Assembly: GCF_009176305.1 (NCBI RefSeq)
Contig: NZ_BLAJ01000002.1
Location: 1,054,001 to 1,118,000, forward strand
Reading direction: 5' to 3'
Length of the DNA: 64,000 nucleotides
DNA from: Martinezella dioscoreae
Lineage (GTDB): Bacteria > Pseudomonadota > Alphaproteobacteria > Rhizobiales > Rhizobiaceae
Shown: positions 37,801 to 47,946 of the stretch, one piece after another
How the letters are laid out: each line of letters opens with the position of its first letter
How positions within the stretch are numbered: position 1 is the first letter of the stretch
Position numbers and translations under genes: made by a program
The notes under the pieces: model-generated
What the model saw: only the letters and a program-made list of their open reading frames with translations
Told to the model about the DNA's origin: nothing
Database searches by the model: none

Positions 37801-37929
37801 CGAGGCGACCGTCCTGGCACCGTGATCCGTTTCGAGGTCGCCGCTAAAGCCGAGTGCAGACAGCCGACGGGCAAAGGCGCCGGTCTGATGTAGCGAACTG
37901 TCTTTCGCCGAAACGAGGCGTGGTATCAT
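34894..37929 (-). CDS. ydiJ: FAD/Fe-S D-2-hydroxyglutarate dehydrogenase (YdiJ-like)
   Basis: Large 1011-residue flavoprotein. The N-terminal FAD-binding (PCMH) domain has FSDLVIAPRGGGTGTNGQSLTSGIVVDCSRHMNRIL and ATIGGMISTDACGQGSCLYG; the middle FAD-oxidase C-terminal domain includes YGMFGHVDAGVLHVRPALDL. The last third has a ferredoxin-like cluster site (CLACKACAGQCPVKVSVP) and a CCG-type domain ending near MADVGCCGMAGTFGHE. Length and order match E. coli YdiJ, a D-2-hydroxyglutarate dehydrogenase. Here it would oxidise the D-2-hydroxyglutarate made by the HglS-like enzyme to 2-oxoglutarate. It is the last gene of the minus-strand cluster, 135 bp after the aminotransferase. Confidence 0.85.
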   Translation of the reverse strand: MIPRLVSAKDSSLHQTGAFARRLSALGFSGDLETDHGARTVASTDNSIYQVKPAAILYPRGADDLKIIAKAISEPVFSDLVIAPRGGGTGTNGQSLTSGIVVDCSRHMNRILEIDPVRKIARVEAGVVKDQLNKALKPYGLFFAPELSTSNRATIGGMISTDACGQGSCLYGKTSNHVLGLRVVLSDGSDWWSRPLGNSELDEIKARDDRIGEIHRVVDAIARDKSELIAATFPKLNRYMTGYDLAHIWREDGRFDLNAVLCGSEGTLVMIAEAELNVLPIPARSALINIRYGDFNTALEDARRLVALKVASVETVDEKVLGLAKGDIVWSGIARFFPEDASGAANGINIVEVLADDSDELERKLADVTAALDDGSSARHKGYTIAREKAEVEAIWSMRKRAVGLLGNVEGPVRPVPFVEDTAVPPEHLAAYIREFRALLDAEELDYGMFGHVDAGVLHVRPALDLTRTDHQPLVRKISDGVVALTRKYGGVLWGEHGKGVRSEYVPEYFGELYPSLQDIKRAFDPGDRLNPGKIASGSSRPLLKIDEMSLRGDFDRIIGNDIRAAFDNAAYCNGNGACFDFDATSPMCPSFKATGDRRYSPKGRAALMREWLRLLAERQVDPRREAQELCRANPFGNLLRRAVNSLNPANRDDFSHEVRAAMDTCLACKACAGQCPVKVSVPAFRSKFLELYYGRYLRPLKDPIVAAIETTLPLMARFKSGYNLLTGSAAGQALMRFAGLTALPAMPAVSLEREAARLRVQVATPETLGNLSAEERAQAVVIVADVFSTYFDPAVVIAALKLALKMGFKPWLAVSQNNGKALHVHGYLGRFEKAAAKSRDYLDRISQMGISLVGIDPSMTLTYRSEYAALPSAKLQASVLLLQEWLAANLDRLPPPQALSQERFTLLAHCTEKTNAPAALKQWSLLFGKLGIELDMADVGCCGMAGTFGHEVRNRAISEKLYAMSWQDRIAENGNQTVVMATGFSCRSQVAKIDHQAIPHPVEILERLIG

Positions 37930-37964
37930 GATGCGAAGACTTCCGGCGTTTTACGCGGTGATTG

Positions 37965-38002
37965 GAGCACTCCCGCTTTTAAACAGAATTACGGGAATGC
38001 TC
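37965..38002. repeat. intergenic dyad
   Basis: GAGCACTCCCG and CGGGAATGCTC form an 11-bp dyad with one G-T mismatch around a 16-bp AT-rich spacer, between the aminotransferase and oxidase genes. It could be a weak terminator, a processing site or a copy of a dispersed rhizobial intergenic repeat; only one copy was noticed in this window. Confidence 0.45.
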
Positions 38003-38064
38003 TATCTCTTTGTTTTCACGCAGTTCCGGATGGATAGCCGTTTTGTGCGTCGGCCGCAGTTGCT

Positions 38065-40838
<2,774 letters not shown>

Positions 40839-40896
40839 CTTGTGAAACTCCACTTGTCTTGATCCGGGTGGCGCGCGGCGATATCGCCGCATCACT

Positions 40897-42291
40897 TCAC
40901 TCGGCGGCGTCTTGTTTGGAAAGGGCTCGTAGGCAAGCATCGATCGATGCCTGTTCGATGCCGGCGTAATGGTCGAATTCGTTCAGCACCTTCATGCCGA
41001 GATCGGCTTCGAAGCGCTGCTGGTTCGGGCTGGCGACGAAGTCCTGCTGCGCGCCATCGCCGAGATTGGACTGGAAGATGCCGGCGGCGCTGACGGGAAG
41101 AAAATCCTCGTAGACGATCGGATCAAACTGCACGAAGCCCTGGTCGATCAGTGCTTCGATATCCCCGTGGCTCCTTGCAGCGGTCTTGCCCTTGGCCGTC
41201 AGCGAATAGGTGAAATAGCCGAGGCCTTCGGCGCGGATTGCCGCCCAGTCATCCGGGAATTCGGCAAAGCTCTCGGCAAGTGCGGCTTCATAATCGCGGG
41301 CGTTCGATCCATCGGCTGCCGGACGTACGATCTTGCGGGAGTCGTCTAACAGCTTATCGTAAAGCGCACGGCCCTTCGGCGTCAGCGCAATGCCGCGTTG
41401 CTCGATCTCTCCGAAGCGGGCGGTGTGCGAGCCTGCTTCCCAGATGCCGTCGGCATTGCGGAATGAGACAGGTTCCTCGAGCGCCTTGAACGAGGTCTGG
41501 CGCAGCAGGATCGGGCAGATACGCGTCGGCGGTCCCTCGACAACGGCTTTCGGTGCAATGTCATAGTCGGGCATCAGCGCCTGCACCCGGTCGATATCCA
41601 GCGTGCGGGGGGTCAGATGATTGATGTGCGGGCCTTTGAACGACACGACATCGGCAATCAGACGATGGGCGTCATGAAGCCGATGATACATGCCGGCATC
41701 GACATTGGCCTCGTCATGCCAGCGGAAGGTCTCCAAAACCTCGTCGACGAAGCGCTGGGCGTCGTCCTTGTTCAGGCCGCCTTCGCGCTCGGCCTTCTCG
41801 GTGAGCGTAATGGCACCTTCCGTGAAGATACGGCGCTTCGAAAGAATGTCTGCAGCCGCCTTGCGAAGATTCTCATCGGCGATGAGATCGAGCCGCAGCA
41901 GGGAGGTGAAGACGCGGAAGGGATTGCGCTTCAATTCGGCGTCGCCGATCGGCCGGAAGGCGGTCGAATGAACTGGTACGCCGGCGGTCGACAGATCGTA
42001 ATAGCCGACCGGATACATGCCCATGACGGCAAAGACGCGCGCCATCATCGCAAGCTCGGCTGCGGTGCCGAGCCGGATGGCGCCATGACGTTCCTCGGAG
42101 ATGCGATCGAGATAATCCGTCGCCTCCAGCCGCTCCTTCAGCTTGGGCTGTGTCGCCAACGTTTCGTCGTTGACGCGAGCGACCAGCTCCATGAGCGTGC
42201 CGTAGGCGGGAACCTCTTCGCGATACATTGCCGACATGGCGGCTGAAAAAGCGCTGCGAATATCGCTGGTCGAGACGTGATCAGGCTTCAT
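40897..42291 (-). CDS. hglS: 2-oxoadipate dioxygenase/decarboxylase (HglS/YdcJ, DUF1338 family)
   Basis: Protein of 464 residues of the DUF1338/YdcJ family, now known from Pseudomonas putida HglS to be an Fe(II)-dependent VOC-fold enzyme converting 2-oxoadipate to D-2-hydroxyglutarate with loss of CO2. Candidate metal-site segments are RHGAIRLGTAAELAMMARVFAVMGM near residue 70 and FKGPHINHLTPRTLDID near residue 220; AGIFQSNLGDGAQQDF is characteristic of the family C-terminus. It is the first gene of the lysine cluster on the minus strand, divergent from a LysR gene and 58 bp ahead of the ALDH7 gene. The neighbouring genes are those expected for this role. Confidence 0.9.
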   Translation of the reverse strand: MKPDHVSTSDIRSAFSAAMSAMYREEVPAYGTLMELVARVNDETLATQPKLKERLEATDYLDRISEERHGAIRLGTAAELAMMARVFAVMGMYPVGYYDLSTAGVPVHSTAFRPIGDAELKRNPFRVFTSLLRLDLIADENLRKAAADILSKRRIFTEGAITLTEKAEREGGLNKDDAQRFVDEVLETFRWHDEANVDAGMYHRLHDAHRLIADVVSFKGPHINHLTPRTLDIDRVQALMPDYDIAPKAVVEGPPTRICPILLRQTSFKALEEPVSFRNADGIWEAGSHTARFGEIEQRGIALTPKGRALYDKLLDDSRKIVRPAADGSNARDYEAALAESFAEFPDDWAAIRAEGLGYFTYSLTAKGKTAARSHGDIEALIDQGFVQFDPIVYEDFLPVSAAGIFQSNLGDGAQQDFVASPNQQRFEADLGMKVLNEFDHYAGIEQASIDACLRALSKQDAAE

Positions 42292-42395
42292 GTGCGATCT
42301 CTTCCTGAAAGGCTATGTCATTCCTATCCAGCAGAATATCTCTTGTTCAGCGGCCGATGTTGTGAGAGTGAATTCTAACTTGATGCGAAAATGGA

Positions 42396-43295
42396 ATGAC
42401 TATGCGCCGACGCCTCATCCCTGACATCGTCAATCTTCAAGCATTCGAATGCGCGGCGCGCCATCAGAATTTCTCGCGTGCCGCCGAAGAACTCAATCTG
42501 ACGCAAAGCGCCGTCAGTCGCCAGATCAGCGATCTCGAGCAGCAGACGGGCCTGAAGCTGTTCGAGCGTGTCCGCCAACGCGTCGTGCTGTCCGAGGCCG
42601 GACTTCGGCTGTTGCCGGAGGTGAAGGATCTGCTCCTGCGTTCGGAGCGGCTGATGATCGGCGCCGTCGCCGCCGGCCAGATGAAATTATCTCTGAAGGT
42701 CGCGACCTTGCCGACCTTCGGCACACGCTGGCTGGTGCCGCGCCTCGGCCGATTTCTTGATAAACATCGCGATGTCGCCGTCACAGTGGAATCGCGCTCC
42801 AAGCCCTTCAATTTTGAGGAGGATAATTTCGATCTTGCCATTCACTACGGCCTGCCGGCATGGGCGGGAGCCGTCGCGACTTTTCTTTGCAACGAAACCG
42901 TGCTGCCCGTTGCCAGCCGCGAGCTTGCTGGGCGGCTGGGTCTGATCTCGCCGGACGAGTTGGCAGGAGCGCCACTGCTGCACCTGACGACGCGTCCGAA
43001 GCTCTGGGCGCAGTGGTTCGACCTGCAGGAGCTGCCGACGGAGAATGCCTATCCCGGCGCGCGCTTCGACCAGTTTTCCATGATCATCGCAGCCGCCATT
43101 GCGGGGCTCGGTGTGGCGCTCCTGCCGACCTATCTGATCGAGGACGAGCTCAAGGCCGGCACGCTTCTGCCGCTGTTTAATCTGCCGATGCCGACCGAGA
43201 ACAGCTATTATGTGGTCATGCCGGAAAAGAAGCAGACGAACGAGACGGCGACATTGTTCCAGGACTGGCTGTTGAGCGAGGTGACGCCGCAATGA
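42396..43295 (+). CDS. LysR-type regulator divergent from hglS
   Basis: Regulator of 299 residues, GcvA-like subgroup. The helix-turn-helix is LQAFECAARHQNFSRAAEELNLTQSAVSRQISDLEQQTGLKLFER; the effector domain begins near LSLKVATLPTFGTRWLVPRL. ATGs at 42396 and 42402 are both possible, with no strong ribosome-binding site. It is divergent from hglS across 104 bp and is the likely activator of the minus-strand lysine genes, acting alongside the Lrp protein at the other end of the locus. GTCATTCC (42317-42324) and GGAATGAC (42393-42400, over the start codon) form an inverted repeat in this gap. Confidence 0.87.
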   Translation: MTMRRRLIPDIVNLQAFECAARHQNFSRAAEELNLTQSAVSRQISDLEQQTGLKLFERVRQRVVLSEAGLRLLPEVKDLLLRSERLMIGAVAAGQMKLSLKVATLPTFGTRWLVPRLGRFLDKHRDVAVTVESRSKPFNFEEDNFDLAIHYGLPAWAGAVATFLCNETVLPVASRELAGRLGLISPDELAGAPLLHLTTRPKLWAQWFDLQELPTENAYPGARFDQFSMIIAAAIAGLGVALLPTYLIEDELKAGTLLPLFNLPMPTENSYYVVMPEKKQTNETATLFQDWLLSEVTPQ

Positions 43296-43523
43296 TGCCG
43301 GAATGATCCTCCGAAATTAATCTGCATGGACCACAAGTGCCTATCGCTCTTTTGAGTTCGCATGGCGAACCGGGCCACCTGCTACGGCTTGCAAATGACA
43401 GCGCATGCAGACAGCGCTGATACGCTAGCCTTGTCTACATTCGAGGCCGAGAATCGTGCTTAAATACAGGGAGGCAAGGCCATACACCATGGCCGCAAGG
43501 TCGTTTCCGGTCGGGTGGGGGCA

Positions 43524-44105
43524 ATGACGACAAGCGAACAGACGGAACTAGAGGATATAGTCTTCAGAAGTCCATTGCTCATCTCGCTTCTCCGGCGCTG
43601 GGATGAGATTGCGCTGCCAGATTGCTGGCTGGTGGCGGGAGCCATTGCCCAGACCGTTTGGAATCATGCCTTCGGGCTGCCCCTGTCTCATGGGATCAAT
43701 GACCTCGACATCGTTTATTTCGATGCCGATGATCTCTCTGAACAAGCGGAGGCCAGTCATGCCGCACGGGTCCGCGCGATGTTTCCCGATTTGCCGGTCT
43801 GGATCGATGTGAAGAACGAAGCCCGGGTTCATTGCTGGTACGAAGCGAAGTTCGGATACCCGATCCCGCCTTACAAATCGACCCTAGACGCCATCACCAC
43901 TTTTCCGACCACGGCAACCGCCGTGGGATTGCGCTCCAATAGTCACCGTTGTCTGGATTATTGTGCTCCGTTCGGTCTTTCCGATCTGCTGAATGGCGTC
44001 GTCCGCCCCAATAAGAAGCAGATCACGCAGGCCATCTACGAGCAGAAAGTCAATCGCTGGATTGCAGTCTGGCCGAGGCTGACGGTCGTGGGCTGGGACG
44101 GCTGA
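43524..44105 (+). CDS. nucleotidyltransferase-fold protein (DUF925-like)
   Basis: Protein of 193 residues resembling the COG3575/DUF925 nucleotidyltransferase-like family. Visible features are LPDCWLVAGAIAQTVWNHAFG near residue 30, SHGINDLDIVYFDADDLSE (two aspartates in the D-x-D position) and WIDVKNEARVHCWYEAKFGYP. A further block, PFGLSDLLNGVVRPN, follows. The start at 43524 has GGGTGGGG before it. It is flanked by gaps and appears monocistronic. The substrate is unknown, and the family members are mostly uncharacterised. Confidence 0.75.
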   Translation: MTTSEQTELEDIVFRSPLLISLLRRWDEIALPDCWLVAGAIAQTVWNHAFGLPLSHGINDLDIVYFDADDLSEQAEASHAARVRAMFPDLPVWIDVKNEARVHCWYEAKFGYPIPPYKSTLDAITTFPTTATAVGLRSNSHRCLDYCAPFGLSDLLNGVVRPNKKQITQAIYEQKVNRWIAVWPRLTVVGWDG

Positions 44106-44144
44106 GGCGTATCGAGGCTCAGCCACGCGAGTTCCGAGCGAATG

Positions 44145-45062
44145 TCAGATCATGTCGAATATGGCCGATGCTACGACGACTTCCGTGCCCGCGAGGCCGA
44201 CCGAACAGAAGAGCGTGGTGTCGAGAGGAGATGTTCTGCCGGCCACATGACCGGCGACTATGGCTGCAAGGTCGAGCATTCGCTCGTCGTGTATGGTTCC
44301 GGAAAGGAAAAATGGGGACGCATAGGCGCGCGTTTGCTCCGGAGAATCCGTGGCGATGATGCTGGCCATGTTCGCGACGTCCAGGCCGAGTTCATGTCCC
44401 TTGAGCGTCTTTGGGCCGATCGTATTGATGTGGACGCCGGCTTTTAAATCCGAAGCATCGATCACCGGCATGTCGCTGCTCGTTGCGCATAACACGATAT
44501 CGGCATCGGCCACCGCTTCTGCGGCACTTGAAACCGGTTTAACGGCAATGCCGAGTTGCAATTGCATCTCCTCAGCGAAGGCGGCGCAGTTTCTTGGGTT
44601 TCGGCTAAAGACGCGGGCAGAGCCTATGTCGCGAACGGCGGCAGCGGCAATGAGCTGCGTTCGCGCCTGCGCACCGCTACCAATGATGCCGACCGTGCGG
44701 GCGGTCGCAGCGCTGAGGTGACGGATGGCTATGCCTCCTATTGCCCCTGTCCTGATCTGGCCGAGCCGTTCGCCCAGGATGATCCCTTGAAGTTCTGCGG
44801 TGTCAGCACGCCAAACAGCGACCACTTGTGAATGCTGCCCGCCGGTAAAAGTCTCGTAGGCGCGAAAGCCGGCAAGCGGCCGTTCGCCATCGATGCCGCC
44901 GACGGTAAACACGATGTCTCCACGATCGGGAAAGGAGACGTGATGGCGGGGTGGGGACACCAGCTTGCCGGCGGCCTTGGCCCGGAAGGCTGCTTCCAAG
45001 GCATCGATTGCCCGACGCATGACTGCGGCAGGACATAAATCCTCGTCTTTCAATATCTTCAT
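44145..45062 (-). CDS. ornithine cyclodeaminase/mu-crystallin family protein
   Basis: NAD(P)-binding protein of 305 residues. The Rossmann part is TVGIIGSGAQARTQL near residue 120, followed by VFSRNPRNCAAFAEEM and ADADIVLCATSSDMPVI; LGQIRTGAIGGIAIRHLS retains the family substrate Arg. The usual active-site lysine region (GxKxV in many members) reads GFRAYETF here, so the Lys appears replaced by Arg. That makes true ornithine cyclodeaminase activity uncertain; imine/ketimine reduction or amino-acid dehydrogenation are alternatives known in the family. It follows an argG homologue by 37 bp on the same strand, pointing to arginine/ornithine-type metabolism. Confidence 0.82.
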   Translation of the reverse strand: MKILKDEDLCPAAVMRRAIDALEAAFRAKAAGKLVSPPRHHVSFPDRGDIVFTVGGIDGERPLAGFRAYETFTGGQHSQVVAVWRADTAELQGIILGERLGQIRTGAIGGIAIRHLSAATARTVGIIGSGAQARTQLIAAAAVRDIGSARVFSRNPRNCAAFAEEMQLQLGIAVKPVSSAAEAVADADIVLCATSSDMPVIDASDLKAGVHINTIGPKTLKGHELGLDVANMASIIATDSPEQTRAYASPFFLSGTIHDERMLDLAAIVAGHVAGRTSPLDTTLFCSVGLAGTEVVVASAIFDMI

Positions 45063-45099
45063 TGCGGATGGACCTCGTTAAGACAGCCATTCTGCAACC

Positions 45100-46347
45100 T
45101 CAAGCGCAGTCGAGGTCAATAGCAGGCGCAGCCATCCTGGCGTTTCGCATTGCCCAGCTCTTCAGGCGCAAGCCATTGAGTTTGATGAAGCCCTCGGCGT
45201 CATGGTGGTCGTACGCTCCGGAGCTTTCCTCGAAGGTGACGAGGTCGGTCGAGTAGAGCGAGGCTGGCGAGGCGCGCGCGATCACGCTGGCTGAGCCCTT
45301 GTAGAGCCTGAGCGTCACTTCGCCGCTGACATGGATTTGGCTCCGATCGATCAATGCCTGCAGCATTTCCCGCTCGGGCGAATACCAAAAGCCATTATAG
45401 ATCAGCGCGGCGTAGCGGGGCATGATCTCGTCCTTCAAATGTGCAGCGGCGCGGTCGAGCGTGATGGATTCGATCCCGCGATGGGCGGCGAACAGGATCG
45501 TGCCACCCGGAGTTTCGTAAACGCCGCGCGACTTCATCCCGACGAAGCGGTTCTCGACGAGATCGATCCCGCCGATCCCATGCCTGCCGCCCAATTCGTT
45601 GAGCTTTGTCAGCAGTGCCGCTGGTGCCATTGCTTCGCCGTTCACGGAGACCGCATCGCCCTTTTCAAAGCCGATGACGACGATTTCCGGCTCGTTTGGT
45701 GCCTCCAGAGGATCGACGGTGCGCTGATAGATATAGGATGGCGCGATTTCAGCCGGGTCTTCCAGGACCTTGCCTTCGGTGGAGGTGTGCAGGAGATTCG
45801 CGTCGGTCGAAAAGGGAGCCTCGCCGCGCTTATCCTTCGGCACAGGAATTTGATGCGCTTCGGCATATTCGATCAGCTGAGTGCGCGATTGGAAGGCCCA
45901 CTCGCGCCATGGCGCGATGATCTTGATCGATGGATCGAGCGCATTGGCCGCCAGTTCGAAACGCACCTGATCATTGCCCTTGCCTGTGGAGCCGTGGGCA
46001 ATGGCATCGGCACCCACCTCGCGTGCGATATTGATGAGATGCTTGGCGATCAGGGGGCGGGCGATGGAGGAGCCGAGGAGATATTGCCCCTCATAAAGCG
46101 CGTTTGCCCGGAACATCGGGAAAACGAAATCCCGAACGAATTCCTCGCGGACATCCTCGATCCTGATATCTGTCGCGCCCAATTGCTCGGCCTTTCGGCG
46201 GGCGGGCTCAAGCTCCTCGCCCTGGCCAAGGTTGGCGGTAAAGGTCACGACTTCGCAGCCGTAGGTTTGCTGCAGCCATTTCAGGATGATGGATGTGTCC
46301 AGTCCTCCCGAATAGGCGAGCACGACTTTCTTGAGCTTTTTCGACAT
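45100..46347 (-). CDS. argG: argininosuccinate synthase
   Basis: ATP-dependent ligase of 415 residues joining citrulline and aspartate. Features are the N-type ATP-pyrophosphatase motif [15 protein letters not shown] near residue 11, [15 protein letters not shown], and [30 protein letters not shown]. The start at 46347 (MSKKLKKVV) is the family start; the longer ORF adds unrelated residues. Pairing with an ornithine-cyclodeaminase-like gene and a divergent Lrp gene is not the usual arginine-biosynthesis setting, so this may be a second, specialised copy. Confidence 0.94.
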   Translation of the reverse strand: MSKKLKKVVLAYSGGLDTSIILKWLQQTYGCEVVTFTANLGQGEELEPARRKAEQLGATDIRIEDVREEFVRDFVFPMFRANALYEGQYLLGSSIARPLIAKHLINIAREVGADAIAHGSTGKGNDQVRFELAANALDPSIKIIAPWREWAFQSRTQLIEYAEAHQIPVPKDKRGEAPFSTDANLLHTSTEGKVLEDPAEIAPSYIYQRTVDPLEAPNEPEIVVIGFEKGDAVSVNGEAMAPAALLTKLNELGGRHGIGGIDLVENRFVGMKSRGVYETPGGTILFAAHRGIESITLDRAAAHLKDEIMPRYAALIYNGFWYSPEREMLQALIDRSQIHVSGEVTLRLYKGSASVIARASPASLYSTDLVTFEESSGAYDHHDAEGFIKLNGLRLKSWAMRNARMAAPAIDLDCA

Positions 46348-46434
46348 CGGCTTCCGTCTCCATGTTGACGGCTGGAACGATAGGCCAATCCTCGCGCAAT
46401 GAGCTTGCGAAGAGTTCAATAATACGAGAGAATT

Positions 46435-46449
46435 TGGCATATTATGCCA
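46435..46449. promoter_or_regulatory. candidate Lrp operator palindrome
   Basis: TGGCATATTATGCCA is a perfect 7-bp inverted repeat around one central T, in the 127-bp gap between argG and the divergent Lrp gene, 26 bp before the latter's start. Symmetry and position suit an Lrp/AsnC dimer. Confidence 0.62.
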
Positions 46450-46474
46450 CTCAATCGGCAGTAGGAGCTATGTT

Positions 46475-46945
46475 GTGTCAACGACTTTGGACGAGATCGA
46501 CCGGCGTATCCTCAGGGTGCTGCAGCGCGACGGACGCATTTCCAATGTGGACCTCGCGAGGGAAGTGGGGCTCTCGCCGTCACCCTGTCTTCGCCGCGTG
46601 CGATTGCTGGAGGATGCAGGCATCATCGATCGCTATGTGGCCGTTCTCGACCCGGCAAAGGTGGGTGCGGGCCTCACCGTGTTCGCCCGCGTCTGGTTCA
46701 AGACGCAGGATGCGCAAGTCACCCTCCAATTTGCGGAGGCGGTCAGGCGGTTTCCTGAAGTCATGGAATGTTATCTGACGACGGGCGAATGCGATGCCGT
46801 CCTGCGCATCGTCACGACTGATCTGCACAGCTATTGGCGGTTTCAGGCTGACCACTTGACGCGCATCCCGAGCGTATTGAACGTCAAGACCGATGTGCCA
46901 ATGGAAACGCTGAAGCGAAGCTTTGAGCTGCCCTTGGTCTCGTAG
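46475..46945 (+). CDS. Lrp/AsnC-family regulator
   Basis: Regulator of 156 residues. The helix-turn-helix is LDEIDRRILRVLQRDGRISNVDLAREVGLSPSPCLRRVRLLEDAGII; the RAM domain includes VFARVWFKTQDAQVTLQFAEAVRRFPEVMECYLTTGECDAVLRIVTTD. The start is GTG at 46475 with TAGGAG before it; an ATG 5 bp upstream is in another frame. It is divergent from argG and probably controls the argG/cyclodeaminase pair through the palindrome between them, with an amino acid as effector. Confidence 0.9.
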   Translation: MSTTLDEIDRRILRVLQRDGRISNVDLAREVGLSPSPCLRRVRLLEDAGIIDRYVAVLDPAKVGAGLTVFARVWFKTQDAQVTLQFAEAVRRFPEVMECYLTTGECDAVLRIVTTDLHSYWRFQADHLTRIPSVLNVKTDVPMETLKRSFELPLVS

Positions 46946-47074
46946 CATTGCAGCTAGCTGTCGGCCCATTATGGCGGCGGCGAAGTGCCGTTCAGCGTGC
47001 GTAGCCGGTTCCTGTCTGCTCGCACCCTGGCGGGCATATCGAACCCGCAAGACAATTGATGTTTGGAGAGCGAA

Positions 47075-47824
47075 ATGAGCATATTCGAAACGGCGATGCA
47101 GGCGACACGCCCGGTTCTCGCCAGCCGTTTTCGGGGCTATTCCTTTGCCTTTGTCTCAGGGTCGATCATACGAGGCGAAGGAAGAAAGGGCTCGGACATT
47201 GATCTGGTCGTGGTCTTTGATCAGCTCGAAACCGCTTGGCGCGAGACCTTTATCGAGGGCGACTTTCCGTTCGAAGCGTTTGTTCACGACCCGGAGACGC
47301 TCAGCTGGTTTTTCGAGAGCGATATTGTGCGTGGCTATCCCGTTATTATTCATATGGTTGCGACAGGCCAGATCCTCGGGCCAAATCCTGACAAGGGGCA
47401 GGTCTGGAAGGACTATGCTATCGGCATCCTCCATAACGGCCCACCGAAGCTGGAAGGTGAGAAGCTGAATGCTTTGAAATATCAGATCACCGACCTTCTC
47501 GATGATCTGCGTGGGGAGCGGGCGGCCCCGGAGGTAGGCGCGATTGCCGCGCAACTCTATCAGCCTTTGGCCGACCTTATGCTGCTGGGACGAGGAAGAT
47601 GGTCGGGTAGGGGCAAATGGATTCCCCGCCTGCTTCGAGAGATGGATCGGGACCTGGCCGATAGGTTCGACGATGTCTTCGGGCGTGCTTCAGCCGGAGA
47701 GGTGGAGGCATTGTGCGGTCTCACACATAGCGAACTGGATCGGCATGGCGGCCCGTTTTTCGCAGGTGACAAGCGAATCGCGTCGCAACAGGCGAGACGC
47801 AAGAGCCTTGTGCCGCGCGGTTGA
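47075..47824 (+). CDS. minimal nucleotidyltransferase-domain protein
   Basis: Protein of 249 residues. The N-terminal nucleotidyltransferase motif is complete: FVSGSIIRGEGRKGSDIDLVVVFD (GS...SDxDL), with a further acid in FPFEAFVHDPETL. The rest is helical (ALKYQITDLLDDLRGERA, WIPRLLREMDRDLADRFDDVFGRA), as in aminoglycoside adenylyltransferase-like or MNT-type proteins. TTTGGAGAG precedes the ATG at 47075. No HEPN partner is adjacent, so a toxin-antitoxin role is not supported. The substrate is unknown. Confidence 0.75.
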   Translation: MSIFETAMQATRPVLASRFRGYSFAFVSGSIIRGEGRKGSDIDLVVVFDQLETAWRETFIEGDFPFEAFVHDPETLSWFFESDIVRGYPVIIHMVATGQILGPNPDKGQVWKDYAIGILHNGPPKLEGEKLNALKYQITDLLDDLRGERAAPEVGAIAAQLYQPLADLMLLGRGRWSGRGKWIPRLLREMDRDLADRFDDVFGRASAGEVEALCGLTHSELDRHGGPFFAGDKRIASQQARRKSLVPRG

Positions 47825-47946
47825 TCGTTATGCTCTGATCGAAAAATTTCAAGCTTGAAATTCTTCATGGCAACGCTAACACATTCCTATCGGGTCGCTG
47901 CGGATTTTGCAGGATAGACGCGAGGTGAACTCGGGAGGAAGCCACC

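Noticed and set aside
43524..47824. Possible nucleotidyltransferase-based toxin-antitoxin pairs
   Set aside because: Neither nucleotidyltransferase-fold gene has a small HEPN-like or antitoxin-like partner next to it.
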